Assembly (NCBI GenBank): GCA_902793285.1
Contig: CADBCV010000019.1
Coordinates: forward strand, 1 to 37,670
Origin: Oscillospiraceae bacterium
Lineage (GTDB): Bacteria > Bacillota > Clostridia > Oscillospirales > Oscillospiraceae
DNA: 37,670 nucleotides
Direction: 5' to 3'
The notes beneath the pieces were generated by a model. That model had not been told where the DNA came from and ran no database searches. It was given only the letters and a program-made list of their open reading frames with translations. The position numbers and the translations under genes are program-made. Below, piece by piece: positions 6,526 through 14,329 of this stretch; position 1 is the first letter of the stretch; each line of letters opens with the position of its first letter.

Positions 6526-6662
6526 GGGCGCGTCTATTTGAACGATTAGCGGCGCTGGAGCGCCGAGTAAAAGCGTCGTTTTGCCGCCGCTGGGATGGTG
6601 ATGAAGATCATTTTATCACGGCTTTAGGCGTCGAGGCAGAAGTGCTGAAATCTTTTGAGTGA
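6522..6662 (+). CDS. 46-residue protein, function unknown
   Basis: An ATG at 6522 overlaps the preceding stop (ATGA) and opens 46 codons to a TGA at 6660-6662. The product starts MRARLFERLAALERRVKASF; it is basic and helical at the N-terminus and acidic at the end (DGDEDHFITALG). The stop-start coupling is the main support. I recognise no family. It is followed by a 113-base gap (6663-6775) with no convincing gene. Confidence 0.5.
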   Translation: MRARLFERLAALERRVKASFCRRWDGDEDHFITALGVEAEVLKSFE

Positions 6663-6775
6663 AGAAACGCCGATGGTTCCACCGGATATGATTTATTAGC
6701 CATATTGAACACCCAGGCTCAAAAAGTTTGGAATAACTACACTTATGAGGGCGAATTGCCCAGAAAGGAAAACAA

Positions 6776-7123
6776 ATGATTGAAAAAGAACCGAGTGTAA
6801 CCCTTGCAAACGGCGAGGAAATCCCGCAAAGCCAGCTTGCGGGCTTTCACGCGAGAAACGCGGCGACAATGCGGACATACCAGGAGAAGCAGGCGGCAAA
6901 GCCTCAGAGCGAATTTTGCCCCTTCAGCAGCGCATTAAACCCCGTCTGTCGCGGCGACGATTGCGCCCTGCATGTTAAGGCGGGATGCGCTCTGAAATTT
7001 ATCTTTGACCGGCCACCGGTAGTGAAGAGCACACAAGGGAAACGCTGCCCCATTTCCGGCCAGCTATGCGCCCCGACTTGCGCCCTCGGCGCAAGCGGCG
7101 CTTGCGTGCTTACGTCAATCTGA
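6776..7123 (+). CDS. Cysteine-rich protein with a duplicated C4 motif
   Basis: A 115-residue protein preceded by AAAGGAAA. The N-terminal 48 residues are hydrophilic. The rest holds eight cysteines in two related clusters: C-x9-C-x4-C-x7-C (CPFS...C...CALHVKAGCAL) and C-x6-C-x3-C-x7-C (CPIS...C...CALGASGACVL). The shared frame CPxS-C-CAL-G-C-L indicates an internal duplication and two metal-binding (zinc or iron-sulphur) units. There is no signal peptide or membrane segment. Short proteins with one such CPF...C...CAL motif occur on Firmicutes phages and plasmids in my recollection, without known function. Confidence 0.72.
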   Translation: MIEKEPSVTLANGEEIPQSQLAGFHARNAATMRTYQEKQAAKPQSEFCPFSSALNPVCRGDDCALHVKAGCALKFIFDRPPVVKSTQGKRCPISGQLCAPTCALGASGACVLTSI

Positions 7124-7153
7124 AAAGCCAAAATTGAAAGGAGCTATTTACAA

Positions 7154-7840
7154 ATGGAAAAATCTGAACTTGCATACCGCGGAGCCGTCCGCAAACTCGA
7201 TGCAGCAGTGAAACGCGCCCGTGAGCTTCACAAAGCGGAAATTCAAAAGCTGGATTCCGCAAAAAGGAACCTGGACAGCTATCCCCCGTCACGGGATGCA
7301 ATGCAAGCGGCACGGCGACAGATTGCCCAGGGGGAGCTTGACCAGGTGAAAAACGGATTTCGCCATGCCGTCGAGCAGATTTATATTGATTTCGATATGA
7401 CCGTCGCAGCGGCCCGCCGGGAGCTTGTTAAGGCCCTGGGCGAAGCTGATACCTACAAGGCGAAAGATGTTGACGCGGGGGCGCTTGCCTTGATTCAGTC
7501 CCATGTTATGCGCCCGAAAGATCTTGCTCAGATGGCCGAGGATTTCAGCGAAAATGCCGCCGTCCTTGCCCTTGTGCGGCAGGAAGCCAAACGGCAGTGG
7601 GAAGCGGCCACCGCACCGGAGGAAGCTGCCACCCGTGTGGAATTGGCGCGAATCATCGAAAACGCCAAGACAACCGGCGAACGCTTTTTGAAAGGCTTTG
7701 ACGATCTGAACCAGGGCGCGCACACTCTTTCCGGGCGCAACAATTATGGAGATTTCACGTCAAGCGACCGGCTTTTATTCACGTCTCTTGACAGTTGGGA
7801 AGCGCTTGTCGATGGCCTCATCCCCGGCGACGATGTATAA
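7154..7840 (+). CDS. 228-residue helical protein, function unknown
   Basis: Start ATG at 7154 with AAAGGAGCT upstream. The product is almost wholly helical and charged: an N-terminal coiled coil (about 1-60, SELAYRGAVRKLDAAVKRAR) and a second from about 70 to 180 with Ala/Glu/Lys heptads. A shorter acidic C-terminus ends DGLIPGDDV. There is no signal peptide, membrane segment or catalytic motif. Codon use fits the element. The position in the packaging-like half of the element and the composition would suit a scaffold or capsid-remodelling role, but nothing in the sequence proves it. It is the longest rightward gene of the element. Confidence 0.7.
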   Translation: MEKSELAYRGAVRKLDAAVKRARELHKAEIQKLDSAKRNLDSYPPSRDAMQAARRQIAQGELDQVKNGFRHAVEQIYIDFDMTVAAARRELVKALGEADTYKAKDVDAGALALIQSHVMRPKDLAQMAEDFSENAAVLALVRQEAKRQWEAATAPEEAATRVELARIIENAKTTGERFLKGFDDLNQGAHTLSGRNNYGDFTSSDRLLFTSLDSWEALVDGLIPGDDV

Positions 7841-7886
7841 GCCGAGAGCTTCACGGTGAAAAGCAAAGATGAAAAGGGGGGATAAT

Positions 7887-8075
7887 ATGACACCCGGCGA
7901 AAAAGCTTCAAAGACGGCGCGAGAACGCCGAGAGCGCCGAGAACAGGCTTTGCGGGAACGTGTACGGGATAGTGAGCAGGCAATAGCCGTCTGTCGTGCG
8001 ATTCGTGACGATGAGAACGCCACTGACGCCGACAGGCTGGAAGCTATCCGACTTTTGAAAGAATTCATCGCATAA
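7887..8075 (+). CDS. 62-residue charged helical protein, last gene of the element
   Basis: The ATG at 7887 follows AAAAGGGGGG; an in-frame ATG at 7869 lies before that site and is less likely. The product is Arg/Glu-rich (KTARERRERREQALRERV) and ends ATDADRLEAIRLLKEFIA, a helix resembling the A-x-x-R-L-x-A-I-x-x-L pattern in helical oligomerisation segments. No family is recognised. A strong terminator starts ten bases after the stop. Confidence 0.62.
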   Translation: MTPGEKASKTARERRERREQALRERVRDSEQAIAVCRAIRDDENATDADRLEAIRLLKEFIA

Positions 8076-8084
8076 GATAGGCGA

Positions 8085-8110
8085 GGCCGGGGATGTTCCC
8101 CGGCCTTTTT
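8085..8110 (+). terminator. Terminator of the element's rightward operon
   Basis: GGCCGGGGA (8085-8093) pairs with TCCCCGGCC (8097-8105) across a three-base loop, followed by TTTTT. Confidence 0.93.
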
Positions 8111-8378
8111 ATGATGTAATAATTGAACATCCAAGTGTTTTCCAGCTACTCTTCACGCGCACGCGCGAGATGAGACGATTTTTCAAATAACAAAGTCAAC
8201 AAAAGGTCAAACAGAAGGACAAACAGAAGTACAGACATGCAAAGCAAAAGTACAGACATGGGGTTATGTGAAGGTATAGCAAGCTATAACATGGGGAACC
8301 CGTAAAGCCGCTTGACACCTTGCTTTTTCAGTGATAAGCTATGCCAAGCAATCGAGGCTTATAAAACGACAAAAATCA
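8111..8378. other. Non-coding right arm of the element
   Basis: 268 bases without a credible gene. It holds the right-hand arm sites (8227-8260), a small inverted repeat GTATAGC/GCTATAAC near 8272-8289, and TTGACA at 8312-8317 with a poor -10 (TAAGCT at 8335) pointing out of the element. It corresponds to the P' arm of the attachment site. Confidence 0.6.
8227..8260 (+). promoter_or_regulatory. Integrase arm-type binding sites, right end
   Basis: Two direct copies of AAGTACAGACATG start at 8227 and 8248, with looser copies (GAAGGACAAACAG) just before. They match the pair at 2347-2370 near the left end. The pairing of identical words at both ends, inside the att cores, supports arm sites for this integrase. 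Confidence 0.72.
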
Positions 8379-8424
8379 ATTCGTAATCAGCAGGTCGTGT
8401 GTTCGAGTCACATTACCAGCTCCA
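8379..8424 (+). repeat. attR: 46-bp direct repeat, 3' tRNA-Thr fragment
   Basis: Identical to 2221-2266. It lacks the 5' half of the tRNA and cannot fold as one. It is the displaced chromosomal 3' end of the original tRNA-Thr gene. Confidence 0.95.
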
Positions 8425-8452
8425 GCCCGGGATCTTGAAAAGGGTCCCGGGC
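8425..8452 (+). terminator. Original tRNA-Thr terminator, displaced by integration
   Basis: A 12-bp stem begins GCCCGGGA and closes with TCCCGGGC around GAAA, then CTTTTCTTTT. It starts right after the attR CCA, exactly where the element's own terminator sits behind attL. Confidence 0.85.
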
Positions 8453-8862
8453 TTTTCTTTTGCCTGGTCCGTCTCGTGATGGTTCTGCTGAGTTTACAAT
8501 CTCTTAGTAGACGGGGAAAAGGAAATATGATAAAATTACTCTTCACTAAAACCCGTGCCGCGATGTGAAAACGTAAGGCCGTTCACGAGCGGCCGGCAGC
8601 CCGCGATGCGGTACAATCGTCCCACGATGCGCAAATATTGCCGCCTGTCCGAAGGGGAGGGGCTTGCCCCTCCCGCGCGGGGATACCGACGTTTTTCTTT
8701 TGCGCCCGGGCGAATAGAAGCAACCAACTTTGCGCCGCCGGGCGGTCGAGGGCGCCCGCCCCTACGGATCAGGCGCACGTTTCGCCTTTGTACGCACGTT
8801 TCCGAGTTGGCGGGGCTGCGGGTCGCCGAGGGCGTTGACTCCTGCGGCGAAAGGGTCTCTAC
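8453..8862. other. Gene-free chromosomal stretch with repeat fragments
   Basis: About 410 bases without a credible gene. The open frames here are GC-driven and lack ribosome-binding sites. It contains a GGGGAGGGG-CTTG-CCCCTCCC hairpin near 8654-8673. At 8740-8765 there is a single end of the GTAGGGGC...GCCCGC repeat family, with the core GAGGGCGCCCGCCCCTAC. It looks like degraded repeat DNA. Confidence 0.55.
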
Positions 8863-8905
8863 ATAAAAAAACAAAATCGGAGCCCAGCGAAGCGGGTCCG
8901 ATTTT
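8863..8905 (-). terminator. Terminator of tRNA-Arg
   Basis: AAAATCGG at 8873-8880 pairs with CCGATTTT at 8898-8905, with an extra GCCC/GGG segment inside. Read leftward, the stem is followed by GTTTTTTTATG, a good U tract, about 50 bases past the tRNA 3' end. Confidence 0.85.
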
Positions 8906-8957
8906 GAAAGGAAGAAGGAGACTGCGGAAACGGAATGGAGCAGGCTTCTTCTGACGC

Positions 8958-9034
8958 TGGCACCCACGAGAGGATTCGAACCTCCGACCCCTCGCTTAGG
9001 AGGCGAGTGCTCTATCCTGCTGAGCTACGTGGGC
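8958..9034 (-). tRNA. tRNA-Arg (anticodon CCU)
   Basis: On the minus strand, acceptor GCCCACG pairs with CGTGGGT, then discriminator G and encoded CCA (8960-8958). The anticodon arm CTCGC/GCGAG encloses CTCCTAA, giving anticodon CCU at 9000-8998, which reads AGG. The T arm contains GTTCGAATC. All arms are intact. Confidence 0.97.
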
Positions 9035-9050
9035 ATTTGCAAGCCTTGGT

Positions 9051-9079
9051 ATTATAAAGCAGAACCAGATTCTTGTCAA
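9051..9079 (-). promoter_or_regulatory. Consensus sigma-A promoter of tRNA-Arg
   Basis: TTGACA (9079-9074), 17 bases and TATAAT (9056-9051) on the minus strand: a perfect consensus. It occupies the 71-bp gap shared with the divergent ABC transporter. On the plus strand the same bases read TATTAT (9050-9055) and could serve as a -10 for that gene. Confidence 0.88.
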
Positions 9080-9105
9080 CAAGCAATTGCGGAGAAGGGA
9101 ACCCC

Positions 9106-12036
9106 ATGCTGAAACTCACTCAGATCAAAAAGGACTATGAAGCCGGCGACACCGTCGTGCACGCGCTCAAGGGCGTGGATCTGGAGTTCCGGGAGAACGA
9201 ATTTGTCGCGATCCTCGGCCACTCCGGCTGCGGCAAGACGACGCTTTTGAACATCATCGGCGGGCTCGATCAGTACAGCTCGGGTGATCTCATCATCAAC
9301 AACAAGTCCACCAAGCGCTTCACCGACGCGGACTGGGACTCCTACCGCAACCACTCCATCGGCTTTGTCTTCCAGGCCTACAACCTCATCCCGCACCAGA
9401 CGGTGCTCGCCAATGTGGAGCTTGCCCTCACGCTCTCGGGTGTCGGGACCTCCGAGCGGCGCAGGAGGGCGGCCGAGGCCCTCGAGAAGGTGGGACTCGG
9501 CGATCAGCTCTCGAAGAAGCCGAGCCAGATGTCCGGCGGCCAGATGCAGCGCGTCGCCATCGCGAGAGCGCTTGTCAATAACCCCGACATCCTCCTCGCG
9601 GACGAGCCGACCGGCGCCCTCGATACCGAGACCTCCATTCAGATCATGGACCTTTTGAAAGAGATCTCAAAGGACAAGCTCATCATCATGGTCACGCACA
9701 ACCCCGATCTCGCCACCGACTACGCAAGCCGCATCATCAGGCTGCGCGACGGCGTCATCACGGACGATTCAGCCCCCTATGCCTCCGGCAGCACCGAAGA
9801 GGCTGTGACGGTGAAGACAAAGCGCAAAGACAAGACCTCCATGAGCTTCTTTACGGCGCTCGCCCTCTCGACCAACAACCTTCTCACCAAGAAGGCGCGC
9901 ACCATCCTCACCTCCTTTGCCGGGAGCATCGGCATCATCGGCATTGCCCTCATCATGTCGCTCTCCAACGGCATCCAGAACTACATCGACAAGGTGCAGG
10001 AGGACACCCTCTCGAGCTACCCCATCACCATCCAGGCCGAGAGTGTGGACATGACCAGCATGATGACCTCGCTCATGGGCATCCAGGCCGAGGCCGAGGG
10101 CAACCAGCACGAGAGGGACGCCGTCTACTCCAGCACCGTCCTCTACGACATGATGAACTCCATGGTCTCGGCCGACATGCAGACCAACAACCTCAAGTCC
10201 TTCAAGCAGTTTATCGAGAGGGAGGATTCTGACATTGCCCCGCACATCAGCTCCATCCAGTACAGCTACGATCTCGACATGAACATCTATGCCGAGGACT
10301 GCGACGGCGCCATCGTCAAGACCGACGTGACCGATCTCATGCAGCGCGCCATGAGCACCACCTTCGGCGGGGATTACAGCAGCTACTTCTCCACCTTCGG
10401 CCAGGCCTACAGCGTGATGAACGCCTGGCAGGAGATGCTGCCCGGAGAGAACGGGGAGCTCATCAGCCCCGTCGTCAAGGCCCAGTACGATGTCATCTAC
10501 GGCAAGTGGCCGGAGCGCTATGACGAGGTGGTGCTGACGGTGGATAAGAACAACAATGTCTCCGACCTCACGCTCTACGCCCTGGGCTTAAAATCCAGCG
10601 CCGCCCTCTCCGAGGACATGGAGACCTTCATCAACCAGGAAAATCTCACGAGCGAGCTGGAGCACTGGAGCTATGAGGAGGTCTGCGACCTGAAGCTCCG
10701 CTACATCTACCCGACGGACGAGTACCGCTATGACGAGGAGGAGGGCGTGTACACCAACGTCGCGGACGAGACGCTCGGCCTGCCGACGCTCTTCTCCAAC
10801 GGGCTTCCCATCCGCATCGTCGGCATCGTGCGCCAGAACGAGGACGCCATGTCCGGCATGATCGCGAGCAGCGCCGTGGGCTATACCCACAGTCTCGTGG
10901 AATACGTGGTGCGGGAAGCGGAGAAAAAGCCCCTCGTCGCGCGCCAGCTCCACGACCCGGGGACCGACGTGCTGACCGGCCTTCCGTTTCTGGACGAGGA
11001 GGACGAGACGCTCACCAAGTCCCTCAAGGTTGAGGCCGCGAAGGACTACATCGCGGGCGCCGACAATGAGCAGCTTGCGGATCTCTATGTGGAGTTCATG
11101 ACCGTCCCGGACGACGGCTACATCGAGGAGCAGCTTGACGAGCAGATGAAGGATCTGACGCGCAAGGACATCGAGGACATGGTCCTGCAGTACTATCCGG
11201 GCTACGCCTCCTTCCTCAAGGAGATGGACGACGACACGCTCATGGAGTACATGCGCACCATGTTCACCGAGACCGTCAAGGAGCAGTACGCTATCCAGAT
11301 GCGCAATATGTACGCCTACCTCTCGGACGAGTCGCTGGCGCACGACTTCTCGCTTCTCTCGCTGGAGGAGGAGGACTACATCTGGCTCTATGACCACGCC
11401 ATGCCCCCGGTCTACTCTGACAGCACCCTCAAGAAAAATCTCAAGGCCCTCGGCTATGTCGATCTCGAGAGCCCGAGCACCATCAACATCTACGCCACCA
11501 CCTTTGAGGACAAGGACGCCATCGCCAAGGCCATCACCGCCTACAACGACTCCGTGCCCGAGGAGGACGAGATCGAGTATACCGACATCGTCGCCATGCT
11601 CATGAGCTCCGTGTCTACCATCATCAACGTCATCAGCTATGTGCTCATCGCCTTTGTCGCGATCTCCCTTGTGGTGTCGTCCATCATGATCGGCATCATC
11701 ACCTACATCAGCGTCCTCGAGCGCACCAAGGAGATCGGCATCCTGCGCGCCATCGGGGCCTCGAAGCGCGACGTGTCCCGCGTCTTCAACGCCGAGACCT
11801 TCATCATCGGGCTTTTCGCGGGGCTCATCGGCATCGGGACGACGGTGCTGCTCAATATCCCCATCAACATCGTCATCCACGATATCACGAACATCCAGGC
11901 CATCAACGCAAGCCTCCCGCTCATCGGCGGGGTCGGCCTTGTACTTGTGAGCGTCTCGCTGACCTTCATCGCGGGCCTCATCCCCTCGGGTCTCGCCGCA
12001 AAGAAGGACCCGGTCGAGGCGCTAAGGAACGAATAA
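9106..12036 (+). CDS. MacB/FtsX-type ABC transporter, ATPase-permease fusion
   Basis: A 976-residue fusion of a LolD/MacB-class ATPase and an FtsX-like permease. ATPase domain 1-235: Walker [10 protein letters not shown] (38-46), signature SGGQ (143-146), Walker B ending in D166-E167, and H-loop THNP. One membrane helix near 270-295 is followed by about 540 acidic extracytoplasmic residues. Three C-terminal helices (about 840-976) contain the FtsX signature around [20 protein letters not shown]. This mechanotransmission class exports peptides or antibiotics, or controls envelope enzymes, rather than importing solutes. The ATG at 9106 is chosen for GAGAAGGG just upstream. No two-component system is adjacent, so a Bce-type role is not supported. 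The unusually large outer domain may bind substrate. Confidence 0.9.
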   Translation: MLKLTQIKKDYEAGDTVVHALKGVDLEFRENEFVAILGHSGCGKTTLLNIIGGLDQYSSGDLIINNKSTKRFTDADWDSYRNHSIGFVFQAYNLIPHQTVLANVELALTLSGVGTSERRRRAAEALEKVGLGDQLSKKPSQMSGGQMQRVAIARALVNNPDILLADEPTGALDTETSIQIMDLLKEISKDKLIIMVTHNPDLATDYASRIIRLRDGVITDDSAPYASGSTEEAVTVKTKRKDKTSMSFFTALALSTNNLLTKKARTILTSFAGSIGIIGIALIMSLSNGIQNYIDKVQEDTLSSYPITIQAESVDMTSMMTSLMGIQAEAEGNQHERDAVYSSTVLYDMMNSMVSADMQTNNLKSFKQFIEREDSDIAPHISSIQYSYDLDMNIYAEDCDGAIVKTDVTDLMQRAMSTTFGGDYSSYFSTFGQAYSVMNAWQEMLPGENGELISPVVKAQYDVIYGKWPERYDEVVLTVDKNNNVSDLTLYALGLKSSAALSEDMETFINQENLTSELEHWSYEEVCDLKLRYIYPTDEYRYDEEEGVYTNVADETLGLPTLFSNGLPIRIVGIVRQNEDAMSGMIASSAVGYTHSLVEYVVREAEKKPLVARQLHDPGTDVLTGLPFLDEEDETLTKSLKVEAAKDYIAGADNEQLADLYVEFMTVPDDGYIEEQLDEQMKDLTRKDIEDMVLQYYPGYASFLKEMDDDTLMEYMRTMFTETVKEQYAIQMRNMYAYLSDESLAHDFSLLSLEEEDYIWLYDHAMPPVYSDSTLKKNLKALGYVDLESPSTINIYATTFEDKDAIAKAITAYNDSVPEEDEIEYTDIVAMLMSSVSTIINVISYVLIAFVAISLVVSSIMIGIITYISVLERTKEIGILRAIGASKRDVSRVFNAETFIIGLFAGLIGIGTTVLLNIPINIVIHDITNIQAINASLPLIGGVGLVLVSVSLTFIAGLIPSGLAAKKDPVEALRNE

Positions 12037-12065
12037 GGGAAATGAACCCTCTCCGTCACAGCGCG

Positions 12066-12125
12066 TCCCTTGGCTCCCCCTTTTGGGGAGCTGTCACCAG
12101 TGCGCACACTGGTGACTGAGAGGGT
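12066..12125 (+). repeat. Dispersed hairpin repeat, copy A
   Basis: TCCCTTGGCTCCCCC... ending ...GACTGAGAGGGT. It has two internal dyads (CTCCCC/GGGGAG and CACCAGT/ACTGGTG). A second copy in reverse orientation lies at 14517-14575, so the pair brackets the gene at 12305. This family is common in Oscillospiraceae genomes as I recall. Confidence 0.8.
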
Positions 12126-12158
12126 CTCCGGCACTGCACAATGCACATAATTGACAAT

Positions 12159-12203
12159 CCCGGGGCGAATCCGCAGTATAGTACGGACTCGTCCCGGGTT
12201 TGA
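12159..12203 (+). terminator. Terminator after the ABC transporter gene
   Basis: The 15-base arms 12159-12173 and 12184-12198 pair throughout with two wobble positions (CCCGGG at the base), followed by TTTGAACTTT. The U tract is moderate. Confidence 0.7.
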
Positions 12204-12228
12204 ACTTTCGTCTGCCATAGATTGTTTG

Positions 12229-12258
12229 TTGACAGATCCATGGGAAAAGATGTATGAT
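12229..12258 (+). promoter_or_regulatory. Promoter of the degenerate P-type ATPase gene
   Basis: TTGACA at 12229-12234, an 18-base spacer and TATGAT at 12253-12258 with a preceding TG (extended -10). It lies 47 bases before the ATG at 12305. Confidence 0.65.
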
Positions 12259-12304
12259 ATCAAAATGTAAGAATATGCCCGAAAACGTTGGTTGGTGATA
12301 GGAA

Positions 12305-14329
12305 ATGGCAAAGCATCTCGCGCCGACGCCGAAGCACGAGCTGAATTTCATAAAGAAGAAGCCCGCGCACGCCAATGGGCAGCGGGCGGCAGCGCCCGCA
12401 CGGCACAGCAAGGATGCGCCCACAAAACGCGCGGCGCGGAAGCCTTTGAAGCTGCCCGCCTTCCTCACCCGCCTTGACGCGGAGAACACAGCGTCCACAG
12501 CGGGGGACCGCCGCGCGCTCATCTTCGCCGGGATCGCCGCGGTGCTTCTCATCGCGCTGCGTTTTCTCCCGCTCGCGGGCTGGATGGTCCCGGCGGCTTT
12601 TGCGGTCCCGCTCCTTTTCGCCGCGGCGGAGCATGTGCTGCGCGCGTTCGGGGAGATCCGGAACCGCCGTTACATCAATGACTCCCTCCTCACCTGTCTC
12701 GCCGCCGTGCTGCTTTTTGCAACCGGGCTCTATACCGAGGCGGCGCTGCTTCTCATCCTCACTACTGTTGTCCTGTATCTGGAAACCCGTTTCGCCGAAA
12801 AGAGCGCGCGCGAGGAGGCCAGAATATCCGCCATCCTCCCGCGCAGCGCCGCCCTCCTCAGCGAGGAGGGGGAGCAGCGCGTGGACCCCGCCGCGGTCCA
12901 GCCGGGGGATATCCTGCTCGTGCGCGCGGGGGAGCGCATCCCTCTCGACGGCGTCGTGACCGAGGGCATCACCACCATCGACACTGCCGCCGTATCCGGC
13001 CAGCGCTCGCCCTGGGCGGTCAACGCGGGGTACAAGGTCTATGCCGGCTGCCGCAATCTCACAAGCGACATCAAGATCCGCGTCCTGCGCCCATATGACC
13101 GGTCCACGGGGCCAAAGCTCGTCCAGATCGCCGAGGCCGCCGCCGGCTTCGACGCCGAGCAGGAGGTCAGGGCCGCGGCATTCCGGCGTTACTATACTCC
13201 GGCCGCGGCGGGGCTTGCGCTCGTGCTGGGGCTTTCTGTCCCTATCTTCCGGGGCGGCTGGGTGCTCTGGCTTCGGCGCGCTGCGGTGCTGCTCATTCTG
13301 GGGCGCACGGCGGCGGACGGCTTTGCCATCCCGCTTATCTATCGCAAGTCCCTATCCCTCGCCTCCGCTCTCGGCGTGTTCGTCAAGGGCAAGGACTGCC
13401 TTGAAGCCATGGCGCGGGCCGAGACCGTCATCTTCGACAAGACCGGTGCCATCACCGAAGGGCGCTACGCCGTGACGGACGCCTTCCCCGTGAAGATGAG
13501 CGAGCGGCAGCTTCTCGCCATTGCCGCCGCCGCCGAGAGCTTTTCACGTCACCCCATCGCCGCCGCCATCCGCGACGCCGCCGGGGAGCTGGACGAGCGC
13601 ATGGTCAGAGCCGTCAAGATCCGGGAGATCCCCGGCCGCGGCGTGAGCGCCTTTCTCGGCAAGCGCCAGGTCTATGTCGGCAACGCCGCCCTTCTGGAGG
13701 AGCACGGCATCCGTTATACCGTCCCCGCCCGCCCCGGCACGGCCATCCACGTCGCGGTGGATGAGCATTACTGCGGCTACCTCCTCGTGACGGACAAGGT
13801 GCGCCGCCGCGCCTTCGACGCCCTCGAGACCCTGCGCGTCAACGGCGTGAAGAAGCTGGTGCTTCTGACGGGGGATGTCATGTCGGTCGCGCGGCCCATT
13901 GCCTCGCGCCTCAATTTTGACATGCTGCGCGCGGAGCTCCGCCCCGAGGAGAAGGCCAAGGCCGTGGGCTACCTTATGAAGAACAAGGGCCAGCGCTCCA
14001 CCATCGCCTTCGTGGGCGAGGGGGAGAACAGCGGCCGCCTCCTGCGCGGGGCCGATGTCGGCATCGCGATGGGGTCTCTCGGCTCTGACCAGGCCCTCGC
14101 CGCGGCGGACGTGATGATCATGGACCGGGATATCTTCAAGGTCCCGAAGATCTTCATGCTCTCGCGCACGGCCTTTCGCGCGGCGGTGGAGAACTTCGCC
14201 CTCGGCACGGGGGGAAGCGCGCTGCTCGCTCTGCTCGGTGTTTTCGGCGCTCTCTCGCCGCTTGCCGCCGTGATCTTGAGCGCTGCGCTCTCCATGCTGC
14301 TCTTGCTGAATACCCTGCGGATCAAATAA
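12305..14329 (+). CDS. Degenerate P1B-type (CadA/ZntA-like) ATPase
   Basis: A 674-residue homologue of heavy-metal P-type ATPases with most signature motifs altered but an uninterrupted frame. An N-terminal basic tail (about 1-70) has no CxxC metal-binding domain. Paired helices precede an actuator domain (about 160-270). The P-domain aspartate motif DKTG (378-381) is intact, as are HP (416-417) and TGD (522-524). The TGES loop reads SGQR (231-234), so the glutamate needed for dephosphorylation is missing. The CPC metal site in the sixth helix region reads GRT (333-335). The GDGxND magnesium loop reads GEGENS (571-576). It may trap a phosphoenzyme, act on another ligand, or be a sensor. It lies alone between inverted repeats. 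Confidence 0.85.
   Translation: MAKHLAPTPKHELNFIKKKPAHANGQRAAAPARHSKDAPTKRAARKPLKLPAFLTRLDAENTASTAGDRRALIFAGIAAVLLIALRFLPLAGWMVPAAFAVPLLFAAAEHVLRAFGEIRNRRYINDSLLTCLAAVLLFATGLYTEAALLLILTTVVLYLETRFAEKSAREEARISAILPRSAALLSEEGEQRVDPAAVQPGDILLVRAGERIPLDGVVTEGITTIDTAAVSGQRSPWAVNAGYKVYAGCRNLTSDIKIRVLRPYDRSTGPKLVQIAEAAAGFDAEQEVRAAAFRRYYTPAAAGLALVLGLSVPIFRGGWVLWLRRAAVLLILGRTAADGFAIPLIYRKSLSLASALGVFVKGKDCLEAMARAETVIFDKTGAITEGRYAVTDAFPVKMSERQLLAIAAAAESFSRHPIAAAIRDAAGELDERMVRAVKIREIPGRGVSAFLGKRQVYVGNAALLEEHGIRYTVPARPGTAIHVAVDEHYCGYLLVTDKVRRRAFDALETLRVNGVKKLVLLTGDVMSVARPIASRLNFDMLRAELRPEEKAKAVGYLMKNKGQRSTIAFVGEGENSGRLLRGADVGIAMGSLGSDQALAAADVMIMDRDIFKVPKIFMLSRTAFRAAVENFALGTGGSALLALLGVFGALSPLAAVILSAALSMLLLLNTLRIK

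Larger units (their letters stand above)
2221..8424. mobile_element. 6.2-kb integrative element in tRNA-Thr, phage-satellite-like
   Basis: The element is bounded by identical 46-bp repeats (2221-2266 and 8379-8424) made from the 3' part of tRNA-Thr. Order from the tRNA: integrase and XRE repressor leftward; divergent promoters; then rightward a short charged protein, an AlpA/excisionase-like HTH, a wHTH, a small unknown, a Rep-like wHTH, palindromic iterons, a TerS-like HTH and six-gene tail, ending in a terminator. No relaxase, FtsK, coupling protein, large terminase, portal, capsid or lysis gene is present, so it is neither a conjugative element nor a complete prophage. The order resembles Gram-positive phage-inducible chromosomal islands but is only about half their size. 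Base composition is visibly less GC-rich than the flanks. Whether it excises or packages is unknown. Confidence 0.9.

Noticed and set aside
8379-8424. A second tRNA-Thr gene
   Set aside because: Only the 3' 46 bases are present; the D arm and 5' acceptor strand are absent, so it is the attR repeat.
8536-8967. Several 60-140-codon open frames on both strands between attR and tRNA-Arg
   Set aside because: They overlap each other, lack ribosome-binding sites, run through a hairpin repeat and a tRNA gene, and encode Arg/Pro/Gly-rich strings.
10588-11880. A 430-codon minus-strand open frame inside the ABC transporter gene
   Set aside because: The product is a low-complexity Asp/His/Val/Leu string without motifs; it mirrors the high-GC third positions of the real gene.
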